Origin: Pseudoips prasinana | Taxonomy: Eukaryota > Arthropoda > Insecta > Lepidoptera > Nolidae | NCBI GenBank assembly: GCA_951640165.1 | Contig: OX621264.1 | Span: forward strand, 2,671,001-2,735,000 | DNA length: 64,000 bases | Direction of reading: 5' to 3' | Part shown: positions 50,736 to 61,944 of the stretch, piece after piece | Numbering within the stretch: the stretch's first letter is position 1 | How the letters are laid out: each line of letters opens with the position of its first letter | Translations under genes and position numbers: made by a program | The notes under the pieces: model-generated | The model's input: only the letters and a program-made list of their open reading frames with translations | Databases searched by the model: none | What the model was told of the DNA's origin: nothing

Positions 50736-51404
50736 ACGTACACTTAATGCTAATTATTTAAGTTGTTAAGCAAATTATACAACTGACTGACACTTATTCA
50801 TTGTACAAACCGAATTAAATTGTAATAAATACAATTCTAAATTACTTTTAAAACAACGGACAACTTGCGAAACATACATATAAAATGTAATAAAAACATA
50901 CAGACCTATAATATATAGGTTCTTTATTACATTAATTTAATCTGAAGAAAAACTGTACAAAAATAATAACAATAAAATATGAAGTCTACTCTTTAGATTT
51001 CTTGTTCCAACAGTGAAAAAATATTGGGCGCTCAACTCCGTTCAGGGCTGCCACGCTCGTGTTTATTATTATTACTTATTTATTGATTGTTTTCTATTGC
51101 AGCCTGATTATACCACTGATAAAATTGTGTAAAAATATAATTATATTAGTTGCAATGGGTGATTATTTTTACTTGGTGGGTAGTTATAAGTATTGTATGA
51201 TTGAAATAATTATAACTTTATATACCTCCTTAACAATTGTCTTATAGAGTAATGTCGTTATAAATGGTATTAGCGTCTTACTATCATTCATAAAAATTAT
51301 AACAATTACTGTAAACCTGTCTTAATATCTTGGGACAATTAATTTATTTACGTATGTATTGTTTTATATATGTTTTCTTAGTATCTACTTAATTATTTCT
51401 GTAC
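50736..51404. other. AT-rich DNA
   Basis: A hydrophobic 62-codon frame at 51059-51247 is what AT-rich DNA gives by chance. Nothing else found. Confidence 0.4.
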
Positions 51405-51800
51405 ATACCTAGCCACATCCAACGGTTGTATGGAAGAAATCGCACTTATGCGATAAGACCGATAATTATACATAAATTGAAACTATGTTTATATATAAAT
51501 AATATATGTAAGTAATTTGTGGTAGTACTACTATTATGTAGATACTACTGTTAGTCGTAAGTAATCATAGTATTAAGTACTCATAATTACATACAATATA
51601 GTCCAACTGAAGGTTGTCTGGAAGAGATCGCTGTAAGCGATAAGACCGCTTACTGAACCTTTTTTTGAAATATTATTTTAATCATGTAACAATTCTCTGT
51701 AAATGGTGTGCAATAACGTGTATTTATCTTATCTCGTATATGGTCTATATATAATTGTATAAATCTATATTCTTATTCTGTGATGTGCAATAAAGTGTAC
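51405..51800 (+). repeat. Two LINE-i 3' ends
   Basis: 51410-51470 (GGTTGTATGGAAGAAATCGC, ATGCGATAAGACCG) and 51605-51655 (GGTTGTCTGGAAGAGATCGC, AAGCGATAAGACCGCTTAC). The second runs to GATGTGCAATAAAGTGTACC near 51790, a poly-A-signal-like end. Confidence 0.5.
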
Positions 51801-51804
51801 CTAT

Positions 51805-52012
51805 CTAACACACAGCTGATCTCAAACTAAGCTGATTATGTTCTATTACTAGACTATCAGAAAACTAAAACACATACTTATATATTGGTAAATACATACA
51901 TTTTCTAGATAAATTACACCAACACACAGATCAAATAATCGTACTCTTCAAACGAATATGTGTCCTGGTGGGGAACGAAGCCAAGACAGCTCTACCAACA
52001 TGCCAATCACTT
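51805..52012 (-). repeat. Degenerate SINE-2-like element
   Basis: CAGCTGATCTCAAACTAAGC to TGTGTCCTGGTGGGGAACGA, with worn head. Confidence 0.5.
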
Positions 52013-52769
52013 AACAAACTTCAACTTTTCTTAATTGCACACCAATGGTAAATAATAAATGAAAGCGGAATAACAATTGAAACATGTATATGCGGTTTTA
52101 TCGCAAACAGCGAATCTTCCTGTCCACTGCCATTTCAGCTAAACTAACTAGCAAAAGAGCAGAACAGAAATGATAGATAACTATAAAATTAATTAATTTT
52201 AATTGACTGATTGGAACAAAATTTATATCGGACGTTTCCGCAAGCATTCCCTATTAAATCATTATCAAAATCTTTTTAAAAACACCTGGGAAATTGCGTA
52301 ACCTACATGTATGTATGTTACGCGATTTTCCCACGACAGTTAAATCGATAACCTCCTTCTTACGAAGTCGGTTAAAAATTCCATTAAAATAAATTCAAAC
52401 AATTTATTCTGAATTCACGTGGCAGCCCTACGTCCTTGCTTTACTTAGAGCGGTGCTGCCGCATAGGTGTGCTAATGTGTTTTGTTAATTTTATTATCCA
52501 GAGCATAGACATACATACCTGCGAACTTTTGTACTGATGTGTTTGCGAGATTAATGCATGTTTGTTTAAAGTTTTACATATACATAGAACATGATTAAAC
52601 TACATAGATATACTAAGTAGTTAATAGACTAATGGGATTTAAAAGGGTGAATTGTCGTAAGTTGAACCGATTGTATAAAATCCAGTGGAATTTACTTTAA
52701 CATTCTGGTGGAAAAAATCCGCTTGAATTTCGTCTTTAATGCATATCAAACAAGCTTACAATCGCATTC
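52013..52769. other. Unique DNA with a foldable stretch
   Basis: 52289-52334 is an imperfect palindrome around ACATGTATGTATGT (GGGAAATTGCGTAACCTACA / GTTACGCGATTTTCCC). Confidence 0.4.
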
Positions 52770-52990
52770 TTTCTTCATAGTATGGGCAGTGATTACTTTG
52801 CCCTGGAATCTGAGTTGTTTAAGCCATCCAGGAAGTAGAAGTAGAAGTCCGTGCTCCAGAGGGCACGTTTAGCTGTAGGCCCCGGTTGTTGTCATTAGAC
52901 AACAGGCGTTGCGCCATTTCAGAGGCTACTGGGCAGCTTGATCAACTCTGACACTAGGGTAACCACTGCCCATACGATAAAGGAGTAAGT
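52770..52990. repeat. Two inverted 5S-SINE fragments
   Basis: 52775-52830 is the SINE body in reverse (ATGGGCAGTGATTACTTTGC); 52845-52985 is the body forward (GTCCGTGCTCCAGAGGGCAC to CACTGCCCATACGATAA). The 5S parts are missing. Confidence 0.6.
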
Positions 52991-53190
52991 ACCGATGCTT
53001 CTGAAATGCCTAAACGACTGCAACTGGACAGCTGAAGCGCAAGAGACCCTCAGAAATTACCTTCCTCCTCCATATCTCATTTTACAAGATAAGTTATTTC
53101 TTCTAAAACATGAATTCTAAATGGCAATAGCCTTGGTTTTGAACTTGTGACCACCGACTCCACAGTCTAATGGTCTAACATTTAGCATAA
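52991..53190. other. Spacer
   Basis: 53125-53190 has a worn tRNA-like head in reverse (AACTTGTGACCACCGACTCC). Nothing else. Confidence 0.3.
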
Positions 53191-53194
53191 GATT

Positions 53195-53395
53195 ATATAG
53201 GTCGTGGGTTCGATTCCCACCCAGGACAGAAATTTGTGTGCCAGAACATGTCTGTTTGTAATGTCTGGGTGCAATTATCTATATAATTATGTATTCACTA
53301 ACGAAAAAAGTAGTATATCATAGTACAAGCTCTGCTTAATTTGGCATCAGATGGCCTTCTGTGAAAAAGTCCCTAGGATATTATTATGTTCAGTT
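53195..53395 (+). mobile_element. SINE-2, without A box
   Basis: GGTCGTGGGTTCGATTCCCA (B box), CCAGGACAGAAATTTGTGTG and body to CCTAGGATATTATTA. Confidence 0.7.
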
Positions 53396-53610
53396 TCGAA
53401 CCCATAGTCTATAATATTTTCAGGGATACTGTTCTATTTCACAAGATAACTGGGTATCTTTAAAAACTTAAAGGAAATCCACTTGGCTATCTGGTTAGAT
53501 AAAATTAATATCAGTTCCTAAACTGGAATTACTATTGCCGAGGCTATCTCATTCTCTTTTTCGTTGATTTACATTTTAACCCCCGACGCAAAAACAGGGG
53601 TGTAATGAGT

Positions 53611-53751
53611 TTGATGACACTAGCACATCAAGCTACCCCAATCTGTCAAATTTCCCCAATTGAAAGCGAACCTTATACTTCTGTGATAAAGTTGAAAATC
53701 TATAAAAGTAATTTGACAGATTGGGGTAGCTGGATGTGCTGGCGTCTGTAC
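53611..53751. mobile_element. GTACAGACGCC MITE, copy 3
   Basis: Interior nearly identical to 30705-30845 (CTGTCAAATTTCCCCAATTG, AAAGTTGAAAATCTATAAAA). Right TIR intact (GGATGTGCTGGCGTCTGTAC), left worn (GACACTAGCACATC). Confidence 0.8.
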
Positions 53752-54349
53752 CAATCACGATGCGGTCTTTTCATTTGAGAAAGCCGGTTTTCTTGCGGTG
53801 GATTTTAGCTATGTTTGGTTAATACAGTAGTTATTGTACACCAGTAAATATTAAATACTAAGAACTATGAGCAGGTTATCAAGATTGTACAAATGGCGGC
53901 CATATCGGTATGTGAGATCTCTTCCAGGCAACCGTCCATTGGACCAGGAGTAAAGAAAATGTATTTAGATTCGGTAGTCGGGGTATTTTTTAAACCGTTA
54001 AAAAAACCCCGACTCTAACCCAAATGCATTTTTTTCCAGGTCAGGTTATGTTTTATTTATAGATTGATGAATTGTGGACTTACCGATCAATTATTTAATA
54101 CAGAAAGTGCAGTAGCGCCTGTATTCCGCTGCATTTGCGTTTCGTAAGCACCACGTCACACTCCGCTGTACAGCGATCGATAATGTTTGATACTTGATTA
54201 TATTATTTTGTAAACATTATTTGTTTTGATATTAAATTTAAATAAACAATATTTACTGTTTAAAAAACATGAAATGGACGTCAAATATTCCTTGTAATAA
54301 CCGATTATAACAACATTTGTAAGAGACGTTTCTAAACACTCTCTATGTC

Positions 54350-54470
54350 GTTTCCGTGCTTCGTAGGACACGTTAAGCTATCGGTCCTGGTCGTTGTAGT
54401 AAGGTCATGTCAGAGGCGTCCTTGCCGCCTTGAACAACTCTTTCACTGAACTGGGTTACCCTTGAAATAA
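54350..54470 (+). repeat. 5S-SINE body scrap
   Basis: TTTCCGTGCTTCGTAGGACA, CGTTAAGCTATCGGTCCTGG and CCTTGAACAACTC. The 5S-like part is absent. Confidence 0.55.
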
Positions 54471-54819
54471 AGAATGAATATCAATAAAAACAATAATAAT
54501 CCTTAAAAAACCCCAGATATAACTACATCATTTTAGAAAACAACTGATACTCTAACACTGCTTCACCGATATTAACCAAACATAGTTAAAAACCGCCTCA
54601 AGGAAACTGGCTTTCAAACCCCATCGAAATCGGTTCATCCGTTTGAGAGACATACATAATCATAGTCACATCGACGTCTAATTTATAACAACCCTCTTTT
54701 TGCGTCGGGGGTTAAAACAAAAATTATCAATTTTCAGTTGTATATTTTTAATAAATGCCAATACACAGATAATATTCAATACTAATTTACTAGTAGAAAA
54801 AAAATATAAAAGTATGTAT

Positions 54820-54938
54820 TTACAAAACAAAAGTAGTATGTGTAGTATATCAGTTACCTGGTTTCCATAGTACAAGCTTTGCTCAGTTTGGGATCAGATG
54901 GCCGTGCGTGAATAATGTCCCAGGATATTATTACTATT
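54820..54938 (+). repeat. SINE-2 3' tail
   Basis: AAAACAAAAGTAGTATGTGT, GGTTTCCATAGTACAAGCTT and GGCCGTGCGTGAATAATGTC. Confidence 0.65.
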
Positions 54939-55075
54939 GTTATAATAAACCCATTCCATGTATTTCCGTATGTCTATGGCATCATTCTAGGCGATTAATT
55001 GTCTCATACCACCATAACTCGTCACTAATGCCAATAGGTGACATGTGGTATGGAACAATTATTCACCTAGATTGC

Positions 55076-55265
55076 TGTGTGGTGACGGCATAGAATATTT
55101 TCACCCCATCCCATCCCGAAGGGCTCGTAGAAATACTCCGAGGGAATACCAGAGAACGGGCAGCAGCGTTTTTCTATGATACTTGACCATCTAAATGCGA
55201 TCGCCAACCCGTCTGCCAAGCGTGGCGATTATGGCATATCCCCTTAATCTTTGGGCACTTTTGCT
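55076..55265 (+). repeat. RTE-c 3' region
   Basis: TGTGTGGTGACGGCATAGAA, GAACGGGCAGCAGCG and GATCGCCAACCCGTCTGCCA, GGCGATTATGGCATATCCCC. Confidence 0.6.
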
Positions 55266-55525
55266 GACATGATGGATAGTAATATCCTCGGAATTTATTC
55301 GTCACTATTGTTGGTATTAATTTCCCCGGCCGACCGTCCCCACACAGACGCAAACACGAAACACAAAATAAATTATAACAAAATGTTCAGTTTCGCCCCA
55401 CTTCCGTGGAGCGACCTATCTTGCGTACTTAAATTCCATTTTATACAACGACCAATACGTTGTGATACTTGACTTGTTTCTTATTAAAGTTGATTTTGTT
55501 ACTTTTGTTCTTGTAAATACTTATT
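55266..55525. other. Spacer
   Basis: No recognised features. A 73-codon plus-strand frame (55251-55472) is partly repeat-derived and unconvincing. Confidence 0.3.
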
Positions 55526-55595
55526 ATAATATCCTGAGACATTATTCACACACGGCCATCTTTGCACACCTCTTTTGCCTTATTTACTGTCATTA

Positions 55596-55749
55596 TCCTA
55601 CTAATATGATAAAGGCGAAAGTTTTTGAGTGTGTGACTGTGTGAGTGTGTATGTTTGTTACTTCTTCACGTCTAAACGGGTGGAGCGATTTTATTGAAAT
55701 TGGGTATGGAGTTAGCTGACACCCTGGATAACCCAGAGGGCACAGCTAG
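55596..55749 (+). mobile_element. Hel-B, internally deleted
   Basis: TCCTACTAATATGATAAAGG start and CTAG end (55746-55749). The segment that normally carries the hairpin is lost between CACCCTGGAT and GGGCACAGCTAG. Just upstream (55525-55595) are SINE-2 and RTE-b scraps. Confidence 0.8.
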
Positions 55750-56012
55750 TATCGATAAAGTTTTAAAAATAGCAATTATAAATAACTAGAGATGTTCAGG
55801 TTTTAAATTTAATTAAAATCGCTCCAGCCATTTATACGTTAAGAAGTTTGAATAATTGTATTAATATATTTCTTATTGTAGCTATATAAATTGATACTTA
55901 AATATGAAATGTTATATTTACACGCCGAGAACTCGGCAGAATGTGATTGATCCATCAATATTCCTGTAACACCTTTTATGTATGCTCATATTCAGTAAAC
56001 AAATGAATTGAA

Positions 56013-56063
56013 CTGAAAACATACACACTCACAAACTTTCGCCTTTATAATATTAGTGTGATT
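56013..56063 (-). repeat. Hel-B 5' end fragment
   Basis: CATACACACTCACAAACTTT and GCCTTTATAATATTAGTGTG, the first ~45 bp of Hel-B in reverse. Confidence 0.65.
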
Positions 56064-56290
56064 ATGTTGCTAACACTACTTGGCGCCGGTGTGCAAGCTG
56101 GGCAAAGCTCCAAGCAGCTTAATAAACGCCCTAGTTACAGTTTAATTAACAATTACTCTTAAACGACGCCTGCTTTGATAAGCTACTTCCGGGATCCATT
56201 GTCTAGTAGACACTCTTTGACACAGTGAGCAAGATTTTTTATAGCGTAGGTTCAAATCTCGGTTTAAAAGTTAGTGATGATGTCCGCCCG
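56064..56290. other. Spacer
   Basis: No features recognised. Confidence 0.3.
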
Positions 56291-56296
56291 GCCGGA

Positions 56297-56460
56297 ATGA
56301 AATAAAATGAAATGAAATTTATTCAGCACTTGGGTATTAACATACACTTGTACTTGTCAAGCTCACAATGCAGTACATAAACATAGTGGATAGAATAAAA
56401 GTAAAAAAAACAAAATAATCAGTCCGTCCGTGCGGTTTGTTATATCGCATATATTTTCTT
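56297..56460 (-). repeat. LINE-g 3' end
   Basis: GAAATAAAATGAAATGAAAT, TTATTCAGCACTTGGGTATT and GTCCGTCCGTGCGGTTTGTT. Confidence 0.65.
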
Positions 56461-56735
56461 TAACCAGAGAGGAGATTAACCAATTGCGCAGGACATATTA
56501 TAGTGCACAAGTGTGTGCGCAAACACAGGGGCACCTTCTACTCCATCACTCTCATGATCCGATGGGACCAGTAGCGACACGACCGGAAAGAGGTTAGGTA
56601 CAAGAACGACGGCTTTACGTGCTCTCCGAGGCACGGGGGTGTGATACCGCCAACTTCCAGACTTCGGGCTGACACTGAGAAATTTCTTTTTTACGGAAAA
56701 ATCCCAAAATTACTTTTTGGCCCGACCCTAGTATT
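56461..56735 (-). mobile_element. Two-headed element, body
   Basis: ATTGCGCAGGACATATTATA, GTGTGTGCGCAAACACAGGG, CACTCTCATGATCCGATGGG, ACTTCGGGCTGACACTGAGA. The right head is cut at TTTGGCCCGACCC. Confidence 0.65.
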
Positions 56736-57000
56736 TACATTATGTGTATCTATATATGTATAAGATAATAATTTAGCAACTGTACGTTCACTAATTGATT
56801 CGTCGGACTGTACAACTCACAATTCCGATATCCGAATATGTCCGGTTACAGACCGGTTCAATCTGGCGCATTCCGGTTATAAATAGTTTGTGTGGTTTAT
56901 TTATTTAATTATAAGCGATTATCGTTGTCATGTTTTTGCCGCATATTTTTAAAATTTTACTAAGCATTTGCCCTAGAAAATAGGAATACTAAATATATTA

Positions 57001-57257
57001 CTAGCAGTGCCCCCGGACTTTGTTCCGCGTTATACCTAAATATTTTTGTCCCTGCCCGTTTGTCCCGCGACTTGGATTACATTATTCAAGTTTAAGTAAA
57101 GATGCGTTATTAATTTTGGATTTTTTATAGCCTATGACTCTCCACAATAACGTAGCTTTCTATTGGTGAAATAATTTTGAAAATCGGTTTAAAAGATCCA
57201 GAGATTACCCCTTACAACGTCACAAACTCACAAACGTTACCTCTTTATAATATTAGT
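57001..57257 (-). mobile_element. Hel-C-like Helitron, shortened
   Basis: CTAG at 57001-57004 with GCAGTGCCCCCGGACTTTGT, then AATATTTTTGTCCCTGC. The 5' end ACCTCTTTATAATATTAGTA resembles Hel-B. Confidence 0.6.
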
Positions 57258-57999
57258 ATCTACCAGAAATTAAAAAAAAAATGCGCACTAATTTGCTAAA
57301 TGACTATAGTTTAGGTATATAAGATTGACTAGAAACTTTGTTTAAAATTTCAATAATTGAATAAATTTTTTATTTGTGTTTGACAATTATATCAATTATT
57401 GAATCATGGTCATTCATGGTAGCAGATATTTTATTGACATAGTATTATTATTTGACATCGATTATATTTACTTTGAAATTATTGACCTATAAATTATGAC
57501 TATTATATTTGAATGTATTATACCTATTATTAATTTGATTTTATAGTTTATCTTTGAAAAATATTGTGATGTTATAAAAAGTAAATTTAAATGAATATTT
57601 TAACTAAACATGACATTTATTACTTGCAGGAAATGTAAAATTGTATACACCTGTGTGGTTGATTTTTGTGAACTATTTATTTATATTTAAGATCCTCGTA
57701 GTACCAAATTTCACACAATAAATATTGATTGATTGATATCTTAGGAGGAATTAATTTTTTATTTTTAATAAAGTTTTGATTTGCTAAAGGGAAATTTTCC
57801 GCTTCCGCTTATGTGTTAGCCCGCGTTCAGTTCGTAATATGACATTGTTGTAATTAACAAGCGGATAGAAACGAACATAGGTCAGAATAAGCCATTGTTC
57901 ATTTCTTAGATTTTATCAACCGATCTATAATTTATGGTACTCAAAAGTATAAAAGATACACTAATTATATTCACGCCCTTATATATAATTTACTAATGA
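57258..57999. other. Unique AT-rich DNA
   Basis: 57640-57740 ends CACAATAAATATTGATTGATTGAT, which might be a LINE 3' end. Nothing else. Confidence 0.35.
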
Positions 58000-58120
58000 G
58001 GTAGTTATTAAAAAAAAAAATATTCACCTGTTAAAAAAACCGGTCAATAGTCAGAACATGTTTGTAGTAATATAGTTAAGTAAACATAATTATTTCTAGT
58101 TACATATAGATATTTGGATT
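58000..58120 (-). repeat. LINE-f 3' end, degenerate
   Basis: AATAGTCAGAACATGTTTGT, AGTAATATAG and TTATTTCTAGTTACATATAG. Confidence 0.5.
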
Positions 58121-58139
58121 TGTTGCTTGTATGAAATGA

Positions 58140-58306
58140 CTAGCTGTGCGCGCGTTTAAGTTTATATATAGCTTGTGGGTTCCTCGGATATATACGCTAT
58201 ATTACTACAAATTTTTAACAAAATCCGTTCTGTAGTTTATGCGTGAAAGAGGAACAAACATCCACACATCCATACTCACAAACTTTCGCAATTATAAAAT
58301 GAGTAG
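58140..58306 (-). mobile_element. Hel-B-like Helitron
   Basis: CTAG end 58140-58143, AAAATCCGTTCTGTAGTTTA and CACAAACTTTCGCAATTATA. Confidence 0.6.
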
Positions 58307-58333
58307 GGTTTAGAAATAGTATTTAATTTATGA

Positions 58334-58590
58334 TGACGGTCACCGTAGCCTAGTTGGTAGTGCTCCTGCCTACAAAGCTGGTGGTCCCGGGTTCGAATCC
58401 CGGTAATTGCAAATATTTGTGTGATGAGCACGAATATTTGTTTCTGAGTCATGGATGTTTTCTATGTATATAAGTATTTATCTATGTATATAAGTATGTA
58501 TATCGTCGCCTGGTACCCATAGTACAAGCTTTGCTTAGTTTGGGGCTAGGATGATCTGTGCGACATTGTCCCTAGATATTATTATAGATA
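58334..58590 (+). mobile_element. SINE-1, full length
   Basis: CACCGTAGCCTAGTTGGTAG, GGGTTCGAATCCCGG, body with tandemly repeated TCTATGTATATAAGTAT and ATT tail. Confidence 0.9.
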
Positions 58591-58604
58591 GAATACTCTT
58601 TACT

Positions 58605-58965
58605 GTACAAACTCAATCGAAAAGAAAATACATTGGATGTATAGAACATAATGTACAACGGGCGGTCTTATCACCTTGAGCGATCTGACAGACAGACAGA
58701 TCAGACAATAGTAGTAATATAAATAAATATATTTATTTTTCTCATCACTAAGTTACAAGCTACAGTCGACATTTAGGACAGAGTTCATAAGTTGTTTATT
58801 ATGCTAACCTTGTGAGATACTGGTGCCTGATTTAGGTTTTAACAATAAAACCTATATTACAGGAAATAATTATATAATTACCTCGCTAGCTTATTAAAGT
58901 TATTGTCAAAGTGATTATTAATAGCTTTAAATACTCTTAATTATTGGAATTTATAGTTTTAGATC
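58605..58965. other. Spacer with LINE-i and LINE-j scraps
   Basis: 58660-58690 (GGGCGGTCTTATCACCTTGA) is LINE-i in reverse; 58815-58860 (GATACTGGTGCCTGATTTAG) is LINE-j in reverse. Confidence 0.4.
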
Positions 58966-59190
58966 ACCGTAGCCTAGTTGGTAGTGCTCCTGCCTACGAA
59001 GCTGGTGGTCCTGGGTTCGAATCCCGGTAAGTGCAAATATTTGTGTGATGAGCACGAATATTAGTTTCGGAGTCATGGATGTTTTCTAAGTATATAAGTA
59101 TGTATATCGTCGCCTGGTACCCATAGTACAAGCTTTGCTTAGTTTGGGGCTAGGATGATCTGTGTGACATTGTCCCTAGACATTTTTCAT
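58966..59190 (+). mobile_element. SINE-1, full length
   Basis: ATCACCGTAGCCTAGTTGGT, GGGTTCGAATCCCGG and CATAGTACAAGCTTTGCTTA. Only 375 bp downstream of the previous SINE-1 in the same orientation. Confidence 0.9.
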
Positions 59191-59915
59191 CAGCTTCATT
59201 TTTTATCAGCTTCATACGTATGTTAGTATGTCCATATGTAACAGAAACTTTGAACATGATTTTGACCTCCTTTAAAACATCGGATTGAATCGAAATTTGG
59301 CAATGACAATTAAATATTTTAAACAATCGTACACGTTATCCTCACGAGGATAATCAGGATTAGCGATTTTTTGTTGTTAAATAAAATAATCGTTTTAAAA
59401 AAACTTTCTTTTGATTATTTTCCGTTGAGGAACTATAAAATGATCGAATACAAAAATACTTAGTGACTGATGATGAGATACTGTTTTAATAACTTGATCG
59501 ACTAGAAGTACTGAAACGGCAACTTCCATATTAGGATAGAGACGAGTTTTCCGGAAATTATTTGGGTTAGGTTAGGTTAGAACTGTGACCATCAAGCTAG
59601 GCACTATTGTTGGTGAAGATTGGTGGAAAGTTTTCAAAAATCGCATTATTTTTGGAGCTTTTCAATTTTTCAGGAGACATACAATGCAAATCTAAACATT
59701 CATTAGGTCACTCAAATATTATGAAGCTTCTCATTTTGTATTTTATGTAACTCAAATAGTTGTAAACAAATATTGTTAGTTGCTGTTCTGTTGCTTTCTC
59801 GTCACTCGCAGTCAGTCGCTCACTTAGTAATACTATAACGTAAGTTCATTATTTTTGTCACTTAAAACTTTAATTAAAGTCACTTATTTAAATACTACCC
59901 TTTTCCGTTTAAGAT
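59191..59915. other. Unique DNA with a candidate 5' exon
   Basis: 59765-59838 includes CGCAGTCAGTCGCTCAC (a TCAGT initiator-like word) and a donor-like CTATAAC|GTAAGT at 59839. No coding sequence or partner exon is visible. Confidence 0.25.
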
Positions 59916-59919
59916 TGTC

Positions 59920-60055
59920 TGGAAGAAATCGCAGCAGCGATATGATTTTTTAGAATTCGTTCCGAGGGAATAACTATCAGAAAACGGGCGGCAGACATAC
60001 TGCAATCGCCAACCCGTCTGCCAAGCGCAGCTATTATGGCATATTCGGCTGTTTT
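59920..60055 (+). repeat. LINE-i scrap and RTE-c fragment
   Basis: AAGATTGTCTGGAAGAAATC, then GATATGATTTTTTAG, TTCGTTCCGAGGGAATAACT and GCAATCGCCAACCCGTCTGC. Confidence 0.5.
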
Positions 60056-60319
60056 GATTTTTTTTATATTAATTATATGTTTGAAAAGAACCTTTCTATA
60101 CAGGGATCCATTTCCTTAGTGCGAGCTTTACTTTGAAATAAAAATGAGTAAAACAAATCATAAAAATAAAAATGGCGCCGCTTGCCGCTTATACTGCGTA
60201 CCATACGCCATTTCTAATATTAGTACCCAATCGATAACCTGAGTTTAAATGCGACATGTACGTAGCATTGTCGCTACCCGGACGGGTGCGTTTTGATACT
60301 TGCGATTGTGACTTCGTTT

Positions 60320-60763
60320 GATCCTACTTAGTTATCGTGTGGGCAGTGGTTACCCTAATCGGGACTAGTCCCTCCCTCTTACCCCCCACTGCAACTCCTG
60401 TAAGCCAGGATCAACAGTGGCACACAATGAAATAACACTGAGCGGTGAGGCTCAGGCATATCCCGGGGAATCGCGACAACTGTCTGGCGACAACGAATTT
60501 AATCAGAAAGAAAAAAAAGGAGGACTTAGAAATTGGTTACCCTAGTGTCAGAGTTGTTCAAGCCGTCCAGTAGGGCTCTGACATAGATTAACGACTGGAA
60601 TCTAATGACCGACAGGTAAACGGGCCCTCCTAAGCACGGAGACGCTCAGAAATTAAACTACTTTGACGGTCACCCATCTATGGACTGACCGCAAGCGTAG
60701 TTGCTTAACCTCGCCGATCTTTTAAAGACCGGTGAGAACATCTATTTTAATCCTACCTCGTTG
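60320..60763 (-). mobile_element. 5S-SINE split by a 176-bp insertion
   Basis: Body TGGGCAGTGGTTACCCTA (60341-60357) resumes at 60534 with TGGTTACCCTAGTGTCAGAG and runs to the 5S-like block (GGTCACCCATCTATGGACTG, TTGCTTAACCTCGCCGATC) at 60667-60720. Confidence 0.75.
60358..60533. mobile_element. Short insertion with 11-bp target duplication
   Basis: Flanked by TGGTTACCCTA on both sides (60347-60357 and 60534-60544). It contains CACTGCAACTCCTGTAAGCC, CAGTGGCACACAATGAAATA and a GA/A-rich stretch AGAAAGAAAAAAAAGG near its end, so a SINE or processed RNA insertion is likely. Family unknown; a short CAGTGGCACA match occurs at 46239. Confidence 0.6.
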
Positions 60764-61074
60764 GTCTAGCGCAGTGTTTTTCAACCTGTGGGTCGCGACC
60801 CCCTGGGGGGTCGCGAAGCCTCTTAAGGGGGGTCGCGAAGGTCCTTGAGAAAGCTAGTCACTGGTTCCATATGTATTTAGAGTATTATGATTAGGCCTCC
60901 TGCAAATACATTAAAAGTTAAGCATGAAGTTTCAAAACTCTGGCTGTACTTTGTCTCTTGAAAACCACCTAACCTCTGTATGATAAAGTAAATTTTGATG
61001 GAGTGCTCCCATATTTTCGCAAATTTTCGAAACAAACGTATCCGAAACGCTATTCCTTTACAATAATAATAATT

Positions 61075-61445
61075 TATATTAATTTACATTTTTTATAATA
61101 ATATTTAGAACTTGGCTGTATTCCTGTGGCAAGGTTTTGGTCGCAAGAGCTTGACGATGGAGAAAACTATACGTAGTGCTGTAGTATTCGTGGGAAGCGC
61201 TATACAAAAAATATTTCTTCCATTACATTTTCATTGGATTCAACGCACAAAGCTAGAAAGTGCACACATTCCGCAGTATCGGTAGATTCATCAAATTTCA
61301 AGGAGTCTTCGAAACATCAGTTGTCATATCGCTTATCCTCGATTGAATAAAATATCGAAAAAATCTTTATCAAAAGAAAACTTTGAAGGAAATAACACAC
61401 TGTGATTTATTCCCAATCACAGTAAAGCCGAATTTCAAATAACTG
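61075..61445 (-). pseudogene. hAT transposase relic (ZBED5/SCAND3-like)
   Basis: The minus strand has YLKFGFTVIGNKSQCVI (end of the N-terminal region), SLKFDESTDTAECVHFLALC (DESTD motif of the RNase H-like fold) and LHRQALATKTLPQEYSQVLN (the 'CHRHALATK.LP' block). They sit in different frames separated by deletions. The BED finger and C-terminal dimerisation region are missing. Confidence 0.75.
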
Positions 61446-61944
61446 ACGTCATGAAAAAGTTCTTCCTTATTATACTTTCATCACTCCCGCTAGAAGTTGA
61501 CGGTTCTGTTGGTCGATTCAGACATTAATCCTTTTTCAATAATTAAAAACCACTGTTAGATACTTAAAAATAATGGCTGGCACTCGACAAACAGTAACTG
61601 GCTGACGGTCTCAACTAGTCGCAAAGCATGGAATTCGCGATCACGCGTGCGCCACTGCATAGCCATCGTCACCCCCGTAACGTTCATTGCGTTTCGCTTG
61701 TTCATAACCTTAACTCACATTTTAATTAAGTATTTATCCGAACCCTTATTATGAAAATGAATAAATATGTTGGATTCAATATTTGTCACAAAAGAAGACT
61801 TAATTCTTAGCATTCCATGGATTCACCCTGCGGAAACCGAGGGTCCATCGCGAATACTCGACAGAGTCTGAGACTTGCGACTCAGATGTAGGTTTAAGGG
61901 GGGCCTCTGTGATGCATCAACGGCCACCTTCTCAGTCTCTCAGT

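Larger units (their letters stand above)
53574..54717. mobile_element. Element with ACCCCCGACGC terminal inverted repeats
   Basis: Left TTTTAACCCCCGACGCAAAA and right TTTTTGCGTCGGGGGTTAAA are inverse ends; homology continues about 45 bp. Inside are a GTACAGACGCC MITE (53611-53751), a LINE-i scrap (53920-53945) and a 5S-SINE scrap (54350-54470). Near the right end ATCGAAATCGGTTCATCCGT is conserved-looking. No transposase seen; a non-autonomous element enlarged by later insertions. Confidence 0.65.

Noticed and set aside
51059..51247. Hydrophobic 62-residue frame, like a small membrane protein
   Set aside because: AT-rich DNA yields I/L/Y/F-rich frames by chance; no Kozak context, splice sites or repeats support it.
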